A stretch of DNA of 64,000 bases from Arthrobacter sp. zg-Y1110. GTDB lineage: Bacteria; Actinomycetota; Actinomycetes; Actinomycetales; Micrococcaceae. Positions 1 to 8,753 of this stretch are shown here, one piece after another. The position numbers and the translations under genes were made by a program. Each line of letters begins with the position of its first letter. Position 1 is the stretch's first letter. Below the pieces are notes generated by a model. It saw only the letters and a program-made list of their open reading frames with translations. It searched no databases and was not told where the DNA came from. The stretch spans positions 1,488,001 through 1,552,000 of the forward strand of contig NZ_CP104272.1 in NCBI RefSeq assembly GCF_025244865.1. Direction: 5' to 3'.

Positions 1-160
1 GTCCGCGTCCGATTCCATAGTCGGTCTTGAGCCATTCGAGGATCTCCCCGGCCTTGACCTTCCCGCCGCTGAACCCTTTCGTTGCGGCGATATCCATAAA
101 CTGGCGGGGCGTTAATCCTGTTTTTTCTTCAACGGCGTCGAGGTAGGCCTGGAAAGACAT
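1..160 (-). CDS. DUF4287 domain protein (N-terminal part, runs off the window)
   Basis: Only the first 53 codons are present; the gene continues beyond base 1. It opens with MSFQAYLDAVEEKTG, followed by TPRQFMDIA and a GEILEWLKTDYGIGRG stretch. This is the recognisable N-terminal signature of small DUF4287 proteins of unknown function. A good ribosome site (AGGAG) lies seven bases before the ATG at 160. Family assignment is from the motif; no function is claimed. Confidence 0.8.
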   Translation of the reverse strand, partial: MSFQAYLDAVEEKTGLTPRQFMDIAATKGFSGGKVKAGEILEWLKTDYGIGRG

Positions 161-207
161 GGTTGTTCTCCTAAATCCTGAGCTGACTTTGCGGATTCGC
201 GGGATCG

Positions 208-444
208 CTAGCCGCCGGTCTCTTCCCGGCGTTCCTGCCGGTAACCCTCACGCTGATGTAGGACGAAGCTTGCCAGCAGCCTGATGAAAGCAGCGCCCAG
301 TACCAGGAAAAGACCTATCAATAGCCAATTCCACGGCTCGTCGAACGGTAGGAGAAGAACCAGCCACAACGAGACGCAAGCACTGAGCATGAACACGACC
401 ATTCGCTTTGTACGCGTCTGCGGCCATGCTGGGCCCTGACTCAT
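208..444 (-). CDS. Small two-helix membrane protein
   Basis: A 78-residue protein with two hydrophobic segments (about residues 15-33 and 40-60), a basic N-terminus and a highly charged tail rich in Arg and Glu. I recognise no family. The ATG at 444 has no clear Shine-Dalgarno sequence. It lies between the DUF4287 gene and the palindromic element at 524-599. Coding is likely, because the frame has a sensible membrane-protein layout, but it is not certain. Confidence 0.55.
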   Translation of the reverse strand: MSQGPAWPQTRTKRMVVFMLSACVSLWLVLLLPFDEPWNWLLIGLFLVLGAAFIRLLASFVLHQREGYRQERREETGG

Positions 445-523
445 GCAGGGAGGCTAGCGCGGCAGCTGCCCGCTGACCAGACCCGAATGAAATGTACCGG
501 GACAGGAACGCAAAAGCGCCGGA

Positions 524-599
524 CGGACCGGGTTAGGCGGCTTTAATAATCCTTGCGAGCTCTGCGAGCAGGGATTTTCGTTGCCGCCGTTCCGGTCCG
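524..599. repeat. Structured palindromic element, copy 1
   Basis: A nested inverted repeat. The outer arms are CGGACCGG (524-531) and CCGGTCCG (592-599). The middle arms are GGCGGC (536-541) and GCCGCC (583-588). The inner arms are AATCCTTGC and GCAGGGATT, around the loop GAGCTCTGCGA. A second copy lies at 13245-13322 with the same middle arms and loop but different, still pairing, outer and inner stems. It sits about 30 bases past the fadB stop. It could be an RNA 3' structure or a dispersed palindromic repeat; no T-run follows it. Confidence 0.75.
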
Positions 600-629
600 C
601 CCGGCGCGGGCGATACCTTGGGCTACAGA

Positions 630-2759
630 CTAAGCAGCCACAGCCGCCCCATGGAACTTCTTGCCGTTCACGCGCTCGGAAGCCCCGACGCGGTCCAGGT
701 ACGGCGTGATGCCGCCCAGGTGCATTGGCCAGCCGGCACCGAGGATCATGCACAGGTCGATGTCTTCCGGAGCTGCCACAACGCCCTCTTCGAGCATGAG
801 CCCGATTTCCTCGGCCAGGGCATCCTGCGTGCGGCGCAGGACTTCCTCGGAGGTGGAAGGCGTGGTGCCGAAGTCCAGCATCGCCAGGGTTTCCTCGGGG
901 ATGTAGGCCTTGCCGTCCTCGTCCTTCTGCCACAGGGACTTGATGCCGGCGTCGATGAGCTTCTGCGAGTTCTTCGAGAGCCAGAAGCGCTCACCGAAGG
1001 CCGAGTGCAGTGATTCCTGCACATGCTGTCCCACCGGCAGGCCCACGAGGGCGAGCAGGGTGAACGGAGACATCGGCAGGCCCATCGGACGCAGCGCATT
1101 GTCTGCGGTGGCGGCGTCGGTTCCCTCGTCAAAGACCATGGTGATCTCGCCGAACATGCGGCCCAGGATGCGGTTCACCACGAAGGCGGCGGCATCCTTG
1201 ACCAGCACGGCGGTCTTCTTCAACTGCTTGGCGAGGACAAAGGCGGTGGCCAGCACGGCGTCGTCGGTCTTGGGAGCGCGCACGATTTCCAGCAGCGGCA
1301 TAACGGCGACCGGGTTGAAGAAGTGGAAGCCCACTACCCGCTCCGGGTGCTGCAGGTCCGCGGCCATTTCCGTCACGGAGAGCGAGGAGGTGTTGGTAGC
1401 CAGGATGCATTCGGGGGAGACCACGGCCTCCACCTCGGCGAACACCTGCTTCTTCACGGAGAGTTCCTCGAAGACGGCCTCGATGACGAAGTCGGCGTCC
1501 GAGAACGCCTCCTTCGAGACCGAACCGGTGACCAGGCCCTTGGTGCGGTTGGCGGCGTCGGGGGAGATGCGCTTCTTGGCCAGGAGCTTGTCCACCTCGG
1601 CGTGCACGTAGCCCACGCCCTTGTCCACGCGCGCCTGGTCGATGTCCGTCATCACCACGGGCACCTTGAGCTGCCGGGCGAAGAGCAGGGCGAGCTGGCT
1701 GGCCATCAGGCCGGCGCCGACCACGCCCACCTTGGTGACCGGGCGGGCCAGCTTCTTGTCCGGCGCGCCGGCGGGGCGCTTGCCGCGCTTCTGGACCAGG
1801 TCCAGGAAGGCGTAGACCGTGGAGCGGAACTGCGGGGTCTGCATGAGCTCGGCCAAGGCATTGCACTCGGCCTCCCGGGATTCCTCGCGGGTCCAGGTCT
1901 TGCCGGCTTCAAGCAGGTCCAGGACCAGGGCCGGGGCGGGGGCCGCGTTGGAGGTCTTGGCCTCCACAAACGCACGTCCCTTGGCGACGGCGGCGTCCCA
2001 GGCTTCGCCGGCGTCGGCGGGTTCGACGGCGTTGGGCCGGGAAACCTGCTCTTCGCCGCTGATCACGCGGGAGGCCCAGGCCAGGGACTGCTCCAGGAAG
2101 TCCGCCGGCTCGAACAGGGCATCGGCGATGCCCAGCTTGTAAGCGGCAGCCCCGGAGAGGGTGCGGTTGTTGCTGAGCGGGTTCTCGATCATCACCTTCA
2201 CGGCGTTCTCGGGTCCGATCAGGCGCGGCAGCAGGTACACGCCGCCCCAGCCCGGAACCAGGCCGATGAAGGCCTCCGGCAGCGACAGTGCGCCGGCACC
2301 GGTGGAGACCGTGCGGTAATCCGACTGCAGGGCGATCTCCAGGCCGCCGCCGAGGGCAACGCCGTTGATGAAGGCGAAGCTGGGCACGCCCAGGTTGCCG
2401 AGCTTGGCGTAGACATCGTGGCCCAGGTGGGCCATCGCGGCGCCGTCTTCGTATTCGGAGATGGACTTCACGGCGGAAAGGTCGGCGCCGGCGACGAGGT
2501 AGAACGGCTTGCCGGTGACGCCGACGCCGACAATCTCGCCCTTGTCCGCACGGGCCTTGAGCTCGTCGAGCTTTTCGCCCAGCTCCAGGAGCGTGTTCGG
2601 GCCGAGCGTGGTGGGACGTGAGTGGTCGACGTCGTTGTCCAGGGTGATCAGGGCGAAGGTGCCCTGGTTGCCCGGCAGCTGGATGTCGGAGACGTACGAG
2701 TGGGTGATGACCTCGGTGGGGAAGAGTCCCGCGAGGCGCTGGTAGTCAGGAGCAGACAT
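630..2759 (-). CDS. fadB: Multifunctional 3-hydroxyacyl-CoA dehydrogenase / enoyl-CoA hydratase (FadB-type)
   Basis: A 709-residue two-enzyme protein of fatty-acid beta-oxidation. It hydrates enoyl-CoA and then oxidises 3-hydroxyacyl-CoA with NAD+. The N-terminal crotonase half carries GVALGGGLEIAL and GLVPGWGG. The dehydrogenase half begins with the NAD-binding motif VGVVGAGLMAS, followed by a conserved VVGFHFFNPVAVMPLLEIV stretch. The length is normal for the family. The start is the ATG at 2759, which shares its A with the TAA stop of fadA (TAATG). That points to translational coupling; a longer in-frame extension inside fadA is rejected. It presumably forms the alpha subunit of a complex with the FadA thiolase. 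Confidence 0.93.
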   Translation of the reverse strand: MSAPDYQRLAGLFPTEVITHSYVSDIQLPGNQGTFALITLDNDVDHSRPTTLGPNTLLELGEKLDELKARADKGEIVGVGVTGKPFYLVAGADLSAVKSISEYEDGAAMAHLGHDVYAKLGNLGVPSFAFINGVALGGGLEIALQSDYRTVSTGAGALSLPEAFIGLVPGWGGVYLLPRLIGPENAVKVMIENPLSNNRTLSGAAAYKLGIADALFEPADFLEQSLAWASRVISGEEQVSRPNAVEPADAGEAWDAAVAKGRAFVEAKTSNAAPAPALVLDLLEAGKTWTREESREAECNALAELMQTPQFRSTVYAFLDLVQKRGKRPAGAPDKKLARPVTKVGVVGAGLMASQLALLFARQLKVPVVMTDIDQARVDKGVGYVHAEVDKLLAKKRISPDAANRTKGLVTGSVSKEAFSDADFVIEAVFEELSVKKQVFAEVEAVVSPECILATNTSSLSVTEMAADLQHPERVVGFHFFNPVAVMPLLEIVRAPKTDDAVLATAFVLAKQLKKTAVLVKDAAAFVVNRILGRMFGEITMVFDEGTDAATADNALRPMGLPMSPFTLLALVGLPVGQHVQESLHSAFGERFWLSKNSQKLIDAGIKSLWQKDEDGKAYIPEETLAMLDFGTTPSTSEEVLRRTQDALAEEIGLMLEEGVVAAPEDIDLCMILGAGWPMHLGGITPYLDRVGASERVNGKKFHGAAVAA

Positions 2760-4000
2760 TACTTCGTGGCCTCCGTGGAATCGGTGTTGTAGTCGGGGTG
2801 GTTCGGGTTTTCCCAGATCACGGTGGCGCCCATGCCCAGGCCGATGCACATGGTCGTCATGCCGTAACGCACGCTCGGGTCTTCCTCGAACTGGCGGGCC
2901 AGCTGGTTCATCAGACGGACGCCAGAGGAGGCCAGCGGGTGGCCGACGGCGATGGCGCCGCCGTAGCGGTTCACGCGGGGATCGTCGTCGGCGATGCCGA
3001 AGTGGTCCAGGAAGGCCAGGACCTGGATGGCGAAGGCCTCGTTGATCTCAAACAGGCCGATGTCCTCGATGGACAGGCCGGTCTGCTCCAGCACCTTTTC
3101 GGTGGCGGGGACCGGGCCGTAGCCCATGACCTCGGGCTCGACGCCGGCGAAGGCGTAGCCGACCAGGCGCATTTTGACGCCCAACCCAAGTTCCTCGGCC
3201 GCTTCGGCGGAGGCCAGCAGGGCGGTGGTGGCGCCGTCGTTCAGGCCGGCGGCGTTGCCGGCGGTGACCCGGCCGTGGGCGCGGAAGGGGGTCCGCAGCT
3301 GGGCGAGGTCTTCAACGGTGGTGCCCGGCCGCGGCGGTTCGTCCACGGTGTTCAGCGTCCAGCCGGAGCCGGGCTTCTTCGTGGCGACGGGGACCAGGTC
3401 CGGCTGAATGGCGTTATCGGCGTAGGCCTTGGCCAGCTTCTCCTGGCTGGCGGCGGCGTACGCGTCGGTGCGGTCCTTGGTGATGTGGGGGAAGCGGTCA
3501 TGCAGGTTTTCCGCGGTGTTGCCCATGTTCAGGGCGGCCGGGTCCACCAGCCGCTCGGTCATGAAGCGGGGGTTCGGATCAGCGTCCTTGCCCATCGGGT
3601 GGTTGCCCATGTGCTCCACGCCGCCGGCGATGACGACGTCGTAGGCGCCGAAGCCGATGCCGGACGCGGTGGTGGTCACGGCCGTCATGGCGCCGGCGCA
3701 CATGCGGTCAATGGCGAAGCCCGGGACAGTGCGCGGCAGGCCGGCCAGCAGCGCGGCGGTGCGCCCGATGGTCATGCCCTGATCGCCGGACTGGGTGGTG
3801 GCTGCAATGGCAACCTCGTCAATGCGTTCCGGAGGAAGGGAGGGATTGCGGCGCATCAGTTCGCGGATGCACTTGACCACCAGGTCGTCAGCCCGCATGC
3901 CGGCGTAGATGCCTTTTTCGCCTGCTTTGCCGAACGGGGTCCGCACTCCGTCAACGAAAACTACGTCCCTGATCTGCCGTGATCGGCTTTGTGGGCTCAC
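2759..4000 (-). CDS. fadA: Acetyl-CoA C-acyltransferase (beta-oxidation thiolase)
   Basis: A 413-residue thiolase that cleaves 3-ketoacyl-CoA to acetyl-CoA and a shortened acyl-CoA. The visible active-site elements are DRMCAGAMTAV (nucleophilic Cys), NEAFA, GGAIAVGHPLASSG (catalytic His) and TMCIGLGMG (second Cys). The chosen start is the GTG at 4000, with GAGGAG seven bases upstream and the family-typical beginning RDVVFVDGVRTPFGK. A much longer upstream frame has no such signals. It is the first gene of the fadA-fadB operon and is probably controlled by the palindrome at 4047-4066. Confidence 0.93.
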   Translation of the reverse strand: MSPQSRSRQIRDVVFVDGVRTPFGKAGEKGIYAGMRADDLVVKCIRELMRRNPSLPPERIDEVAIAATTQSGDQGMTIGRTAALLAGLPRTVPGFAIDRMCAGAMTAVTTTASGIGFGAYDVVIAGGVEHMGNHPMGKDADPNPRFMTERLVDPAALNMGNTAENLHDRFPHITKDRTDAYAAASQEKLAKAYADNAIQPDLVPVATKKPGSGWTLNTVDEPPRPGTTVEDLAQLRTPFRAHGRVTAGNAAGLNDGATTALLASAEAAEELGLGVKMRLVGYAFAGVEPEVMGYGPVPATEKVLEQTGLSIEDIGLFEINEAFAIQVLAFLDHFGIADDDPRVNRYGGAIAVGHPLASSGVRLMNQLARQFEEDPSVRYGMTTMCIGLGMGATVIWENPNHPDYNTDSTEATK

Positions 4001-4046
4001 GTACTTACTCCTCTTTGAGATATGAAACGGAACAACGTCCGAGTCG

Positions 4047-4066
4047 ATGTTACTCGTGAGTAACAT
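4047..4066. promoter_or_regulatory. Perfect palindromic operator upstream of fadA-fadB
   Basis: The sequence ATGTTACTC-GT-GAGTAACAT has 9-bp perfect arms around two bases, 46-66 bases before the fadA start. Its size and symmetry suit a TetR-family dimer, a common type of regulator for fatty-acid degradation genes. No cognate regulator gene is in the window. The assignment is inference from symmetry and position. Confidence 0.65.
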
Positions 4067-4232
4067 AGGCCGCAAGGACATCGACGGACAGCCGTGGACT
4101 GATCCGCTATGGCGTGGATCACGCCGGTTCCGAATCGACCCTACCCACATACCGGCGTTCGACAAACCCGTGGTCCGGCCGGGATTCCGGCGCACCGGGC
4201 AGTAACGGAACAGGTGACACGGGGGAGCAGGG

Positions 4233-4631
4233 CTATGCGCGTCCGGCCGCCTGGCCCGGGGAGCCCCCGCGACGTGAGGCCAAAACCTGGGCAACCGCTG
4301 ATCCGGCCGCTGATGCGACCCAGAGGATGAGAGCCGAAAGGATCCAGTTGCCAATCCCGGTGTTGCTGACTCCCGCCGGGATAGCACCGGCTATAACCAA
4401 TGCCAACAGGGCAGCAACGAGCCCCGTCCCGCCGAGGAAAGCAGGCGCGTAGCGCTTTGCCGCCCAGTTGGTCAGCGGTGTCATAACGGCCTGGGCGAGC
4501 ACCACCACCAGTACCGTCGTGACGAATCCGGCCCACTGGACGCGGAACCCGGGCACCCACCACATACTCAGCAGAAGGGCTGCGCTTGCCGCAAGTATCT
4601 GCAGCAGGCAGGTCATCAGCAGATTTTTCAC
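4233..4631 (-). CDS. Phage-holin-family membrane protein (superfamily IV type)
   Basis: A 132-residue protein with four hydrophobic segments, starting MKNLLMTCLLQILAAS and containing the pattern WVPGFRVQWAG. That pattern, with the compact four-helix layout, is typical of the small chromosomal proteins annotated as phage holin family. In free-living actinobacteria these are usually house genes of unknown role, not lysis genes, and no other phage gene lies nearby. The next gene upstream on the same strand, at 4642-5022, is only ten bases away, so the two may be cotranscribed. Confidence 0.75.
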   Translation of the reverse strand: MKNLLMTCLLQILAASAALLLSMWWVPGFRVQWAGFVTTVLVVVLAQAVMTPLTNWAAKRYAPAFLGGTGLVAALLALVIAGAIPAGVSNTGIGNWILSALILWVASAAGSAVAQVLASRRGGSPGQAAGRA

Positions 4632-4641
4632 GAGGCCGGGG

Positions 4642-5022
4642 TCAGGCGGAAAGCGCCATGGACTTCAGCCGGTCAAACTCGGACTCGGTGATGCTCCCGT
4701 CGGCAAGGAGGCTGCGCGCGGACTCAATCTGCTGGGCGGGGGAAGCTGTTCCGGCGACCCGCCGTACATAGCTGTCGGTTGCCTCCGCCTCCTCCCGGGC
4801 CCGGGTCTCACTCCGCTCAGCCATACCTCCGCCCCGGGCGATGATGTACACCAGCGCCGTAACAAAGGGGGCGACGAACAGAAAGAAAATCCAGGCCGCC
4901 TTGGCGAAACCGCCAAGTTCCCGGTCCCGGAAAAGGTCCGCCAGGATCTGGAACAGCAGGATTAGATAGGCCACGAAAAAGAACGCCACAACGATGCTCC
5001 ATATGGATTCCCAGAAGCTCAT
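4642..5022 (-). CDS. Membrane protein with C-terminal SHOCT domain
   Basis: A 126-residue protein. Two transmembrane segments (about residues 7-30 and 40-62, around RDRELGGFAKAAW) resemble the PLDc_N-type membrane hairpin. A charged linker follows, and the end is a SHOCT motif, with IESARSLLADGSITESEFD near the C-terminus. SHOCT is a short oligomerisation helix of unclear role. The start is the ATG at 5022, with AAAGGAG six bases before it; an in-frame upstream extension lacks any support. Confidence 0.85.
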   Translation of the reverse strand: MSFWESIWSIVVAFFFVAYLILLFQILADLFRDRELGGFAKAAWIFFLFVAPFVTALVYIIARGGGMAERSETRAREEAEATDSYVRRVAGTASPAQQIESARSLLADGSITESEFDRLKSMALSA

Positions 5023-5185
5023 GTCAATCTCCTTTGATAATTCCCCCGGGGGTGCGTGGCCTGCCCGCCGTACGTGGCCATGTATATGTCGAAGTGCAGC
5101 CGGGGAGCCCGCTGGTGTCCTCATTTTCCTCCCGGCGGACGCCGGTTGGAAGGTGTCCCGCTAACGGCGCTGGTAGGTTGTGCGC

Positions 5186-6139
5186 ATGGAGTCCATAGCT
5201 GATCCAGCCTTGGCTGCCTGGTTGGATGGGATACGTACCGGCGAAAGCGTGCAGCCGTCACTCGAAACCATCCGTTTGCTGCGGAAGGACCGTGCCCGGC
5301 CGCCCGGCCCGGAACTTGCCCGCGTCACCGACGTCACCATCCCCGGAAGGCTCGCGCTTCGGGCCCGGCTGTACCGCTCTTCTGCCGGAATCCAGCCACT
5401 GACGGTGTTTGTGCACGGCGGCGGGTTCGTGTTCGGCGGGCTCGAGTCACACGACAGGCTCTGCCGCCGCCTCGCACTGTTGGCCAACACTGCGGTACTG
5501 GCGGTGGACTACCGGCTCGCCCCCGAGCATGCCGCGCCGGCGGCGGTGGATGACGTAGTGCGTGCCCTGGCGTGGGTTGCGGACGGTCCGGGGGAACTGG
5601 GGCCCGTCCGTCCCGGCGTCGGGCTGGCCGGTGACAGCGCCGGCGGCCTGATTGCTTTCCTGGCCGCAGACAGGCTGGCCGGTAACGCGTTGCAGCCTCA
5701 GTTGCTCCTGCTGGCCTATCCCAACGCCGACCTGGCCCTGGGCCTGCCCAGTGCCCGCGAAAAGGCTGAGGGATGGGGTCTGTCGGTGCGGGATCTGACG
5801 TTTTTCATTTCTCAGTGGGTGCCGGCGGCGTCCCCGGAGATGTTTGCCGAGTACAGTCCGTTGGCTGTCGCCGCTGTCGCCGTTGCCAGTGGACGGCGGT
5901 CGACGTCCGTGCGGACTCTGCTGGCTACTGCAGAGCACGATCCGCTGCGGGATGAGGGGCAACTGCTGGCTGAAACCCTGGTGCGCGGTGGAACCGACGT
6001 GGACTATGTGGCCCACCCCGGTTTGGTGCACGGCTTCCTGACCCTGGACACCGTGTCGCCGGCCGCCCGGCAGGCGGGTGATGCCCTGCTGCGGCGTTAC
6101 GGGACGGCGCTGCGGCGCGTCAGTGACGCCAAGGGGTAA
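5186..6139 (+). CDS. Alpha/beta hydrolase of the hormone-sensitive-lipase family (esterase)
   Basis: A 317-residue carboxylesterase-type hydrolase. It shows the oxyanion-hole motif VHGGGFVFGG (about residue 75), the nucleophile motif GDSAGG (about 155), the acid in AEHDPLRDEG and the catalytic His in GLVHGF, so the Ser-Asp-His triad is complete. The substrate cannot be told from sequence. I prefer the ATG at 5186 to the GTG at 5180, because TAGGTT (5174-5179) sits six bases before it like a leaderless-promoter -10 box. No signal peptide is visible, so it should be cytoplasmic. Confidence 0.9.
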   Translation: MESIADPALAAWLDGIRTGESVQPSLETIRLLRKDRARPPGPELARVTDVTIPGRLALRARLYRSSAGIQPLTVFVHGGGFVFGGLESHDRLCRRLALLANTAVLAVDYRLAPEHAAPAAVDDVVRALAWVADGPGELGPVRPGVGLAGDSAGGLIAFLAADRLAGNALQPQLLLLAYPNADLALGLPSAREKAEGWGLSVRDLTFFISQWVPAASPEMFAEYSPLAVAAVAVASGRRSTSVRTLLATAEHDPLRDEGQLLAETLVRGGTDVDYVAHPGLVHGFLTLDTVSPAARQAGDALLRRYGTALRRVSDAKG

Positions 6140-6226
6140 GAACGTTCCGATCCGGAGCTCACGCTCTAGGCGGAAAGCATGCTGATCATTTAGTCCCGGG
6201 GGCAGGGGATCGGTAACCTGTTGATG

Positions 6227-8752
6227 ATGAGTAGCGCGAAAACTTCCCCGGAATCTGCCCCTAATCTGCATGCCAGCGGCATGGTGCGCGTGCGCGGAGC
6301 GCAGGAGAACAACCTGCGCAACGTCGACGTCGACATCCCGCGCGACGCGATTGTCGCCTTCACCGGGGTTTCGGGTTCGGGTAAATCTTCCCTGGCCTTC
6401 GGCACCATCTACGCCGAGGCTCAGCGGCGCTACTTCGAGTCGGTGGCCCCCTACGCGCGCCGCCTGCTCTCGCAGGGGCACAACCCCAAGGTGGAGGAAA
6501 TTGCCGGGCTGCCGCCCGCCGTCGCCCTGCAGCAGCGCCGCGGAGCCCCCAGTTCGCGCTCCACCGTCGGCACCCTCACCACGCTCTCCAACTCGATGCG
6601 TATGCTCTACTCCCGCGGCGGCACCTATCCGGCAAACGCCGAACCAGGCAGCCTCGACTCTGATGCCTTCTCGCCCAACACCGCCGCCGGTGCCTGCCGG
6701 GAGTGCTCCGGACTGGGCATTGCGCATACCGTCACCGAGGAGTCCCTGGTACCGGATCCCAGCCTCAGCATCCGGGACGGCGCGATTGCCGCCTGGCCGG
6801 GTGCCTGGCAGGGCAAGAACCTGCGTGACATCCTCATCCAGCTCGGCTACGACGTCGACGTGCCCTGGAAGAAGCTGCCGAAGAAGGACCGTGACTGGAT
6901 CCTGTTCACTGAAGAACAGCCGGTAGTCATGATCACCCCGCAGCGCGACCGCGTAGCCAAACCGTACAAGGGGCGGTTCTGGAGCGCCAAGAGCTACGTG
7001 ATGCACACCCTCGCGGATTCCGGCAGCGCCCAGATGCGCGAACGGGTCCTGGCCTACATGGTGTCCGGTCCCTGCCCGGTCTGCGGCGGAGCGGGCCTGC
7101 GTCCCGAGGCTCTCGCCGTCACGTTCGCCGGCCGGAACATTGCCGAGTTGAACGGCGCCACCCTGGCGGAGCTGGCCGAAATCATCCGGCCGACGGCGGA
7201 ACTGAAGTCTGCGGGCACCGCCTCCCGTGCGGCGGCCTCCAATGAAGACACTGAAGTTGCGGTAACCATTACACGGGACCTGCTGGGCCGGCTGGAGGTG
7301 CTGATCGGCCTGGGCCTCGGCTATCTCAGCCTCTCCCGCGCCACCCCCACCCTTTCACCCGGTGAAATGCAGCGTCTCCGGATCGCCACCCAGCTGCGCT
7401 CGGGCCTCTTCGGGGTTATCTATGTCCTGGACGAGCCCTCTGCCGGGCTGCATCCGGCCGACGCCGAGCCGCTGCTGACCGTGCTGCAGGAACTCAAGGA
7501 CGCCGGCAACTCCGTGTTCGTGGTCGAGCACAACATGGACGTGGTGCGCAGCGCCGAATGGATTGTGGACGTAGGTCCCCAGGCCGGCGACGGCGGCGGA
7601 ACCGTGCTCTACAGCGGACCGGTCGAGGGCTTGGCCGAGGTTGAGGAGAGCGCCACCCGTCCGTTCCTGTTCGGGGAAGCCGAAACAGCAAAGCCGGCCC
7701 GCCGTACGCCCGACCAGTGGCTGAGCCTGAAGGGAATCACCCGGCATAACCTGCGCGGACTGGACGCCGAGATTCCGCTCGGCGTGTTCACCGCGGTGAC
7801 CGGCGTCTCCGGCTCCGGTAAATCCACCCTGGTCAGCCAGGTCCTGGCTGAAACGGTGGGCCGGCAGGTGAACGGCGTGCCGACCGAGCCCGAGGACCCG
7901 GAGGCTCCCGAAGAACATGATCCCGGGGCCCACGTGCGCAGCATCGCCGGACTGGAGCACCTGGATCGGCTGGTACGGGTGGACCAGCGGCCCATCGGCC
8001 GCACCCCGCGCTCCAACCTGGCTACCTACACCGGACTCTTCGATGCGGTGCGGAAGCTTTACGCCGGCACCGACGAAGCCCGCGCCCGCGGCTACAACGC
8101 CGGACGCTTCTCCTTCAATGTGGCCGGCGGACGCTGCGAAACCTGCCAGGGTGAAGGCTTCCTCGCCGTCGAACTGTTGTTCCTGCCCGGCACCTACGGC
8201 CCCTGCCCGGTCTGCCACGGCGCCCGCTACAACGAGGAAACCCTGCAGGTCACCTACCGCGGCAAGAGCATTGCCGACGTCCTGGCGATGCGGGTGGAAA
8301 CCGCCGCCGAGTTCCTGGCTGACGTTCCGGCGGCAGCCCGGAGCCTGCGGACGCTGCTCGACGTCGGACTGGGCTACCTGCGTCTGGGCCAGCCCGCCAC
8401 CGAACTCTCCGGCGGTGAAGCGCAGCGGATCAAGCTAGCCACCGAACTGCAGCGCGCCCGCCGCGGCCATACGCTGTTCCTGCTCGACGAGCCGACCACC
8501 GGTCTGCACCCGCAGGACGTGCAGCTGCTGCTGCGGCAGCTGAACCGGCTGGTGGACAACGGCAACACCGTGGTGGTGGTGGAGCACTCCATGAACGTGG
8601 TCGCCTCCGCGGACTGGGTCATCGACATGGGCCCCTCCGGCGGCGAGGAAGGCGGCCGGATCATCTGCGCCGGCACCGCCGACGACGTCGCCGCGTGCGA
8701 TGCCAGCCGGACGGCACCCTACCTATCGGCGGCGCTCAAGCTGCTCCCGTAA
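6227..8752 (+). CDS. Class II UvrA-like ABC ATPase (excinuclease A paralogue)
   Basis: About 841 residues with two ABC modules. Module one has Walker A GVSGSGKSSLAF, zinc-type cysteine pairs (CRECSGLG, CPVCGGAG), signature LSPGEMQRLRIATQL and Walker B YVLDEPSAGLHP. Module two has GVSGSGKSTL, CETCQGEGF, CPVCHGARYNEETLQ, LSGGEAQRIKLATEL and LLDEPTTGLHP. It is shorter than housekeeping UvrA (about 950 residues), as expected of the UvrA2/DrrC group that lacks the UvrB-binding part and is linked to DNA-damaging drug tolerance. TAACCT (6214-6219) suggests leaderless transcription. The start could also be the ATG at 6224 or the TTG at 6221. Confidence 0.92.
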   Translation: MSSAKTSPESAPNLHASGMVRVRGAQENNLRNVDVDIPRDAIVAFTGVSGSGKSSLAFGTIYAEAQRRYFESVAPYARRLLSQGHNPKVEEIAGLPPAVALQQRRGAPSSRSTVGTLTTLSNSMRMLYSRGGTYPANAEPGSLDSDAFSPNTAAGACRECSGLGIAHTVTEESLVPDPSLSIRDGAIAAWPGAWQGKNLRDILIQLGYDVDVPWKKLPKKDRDWILFTEEQPVVMITPQRDRVAKPYKGRFWSAKSYVMHTLADSGSAQMRERVLAYMVSGPCPVCGGAGLRPEALAVTFAGRNIAELNGATLAELAEIIRPTAELKSAGTASRAAASNEDTEVAVTITRDLLGRLEVLIGLGLGYLSLSRATPTLSPGEMQRLRIATQLRSGLFGVIYVLDEPSAGLHPADAEPLLTVLQELKDAGNSVFVVEHNMDVVRSAEWIVDVGPQAGDGGGTVLYSGPVEGLAEVEESATRPFLFGEAETAKPARRTPDQWLSLKGITRHNLRGLDAEIPLGVFTAVTGVSGSGKSTLVSQVLAETVGRQVNGVPTEPEDPEAPEEHDPGAHVRSIAGLEHLDRLVRVDQRPIGRTPRSNLATYTGLFDAVRKLYAGTDEARARGYNAGRFSFNVAGGRCETCQGEGFLAVELLFLPGTYGPCPVCHGARYNEETLQVTYRGKSIADVLAMRVETAAEFLADVPAAARSLRTLLDVGLGYLRLGQPATELSGGEAQRIKLATELQRARRGHTLFLLDEPTTGLHPQDVQLLLRQLNRLVDNGNTVVVVEHSMNVVASADWVIDMGPSGGEEGGRIICAGTADDVAACDASRTAPYLSAALKLLP

Positions 8753-8753
8753 C

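Noticed and set aside
1023..2621. A 532-codon plus-strand open frame
   Set aside because: Antisense shadow of fadB with composition-driven Gly/His/Val bias.
4233..4631. Prophage, because of a holin-family protein
   Set aside because: No endolysin, integrase, capsid or attachment site is nearby; chromosomal proteins of this family are common.
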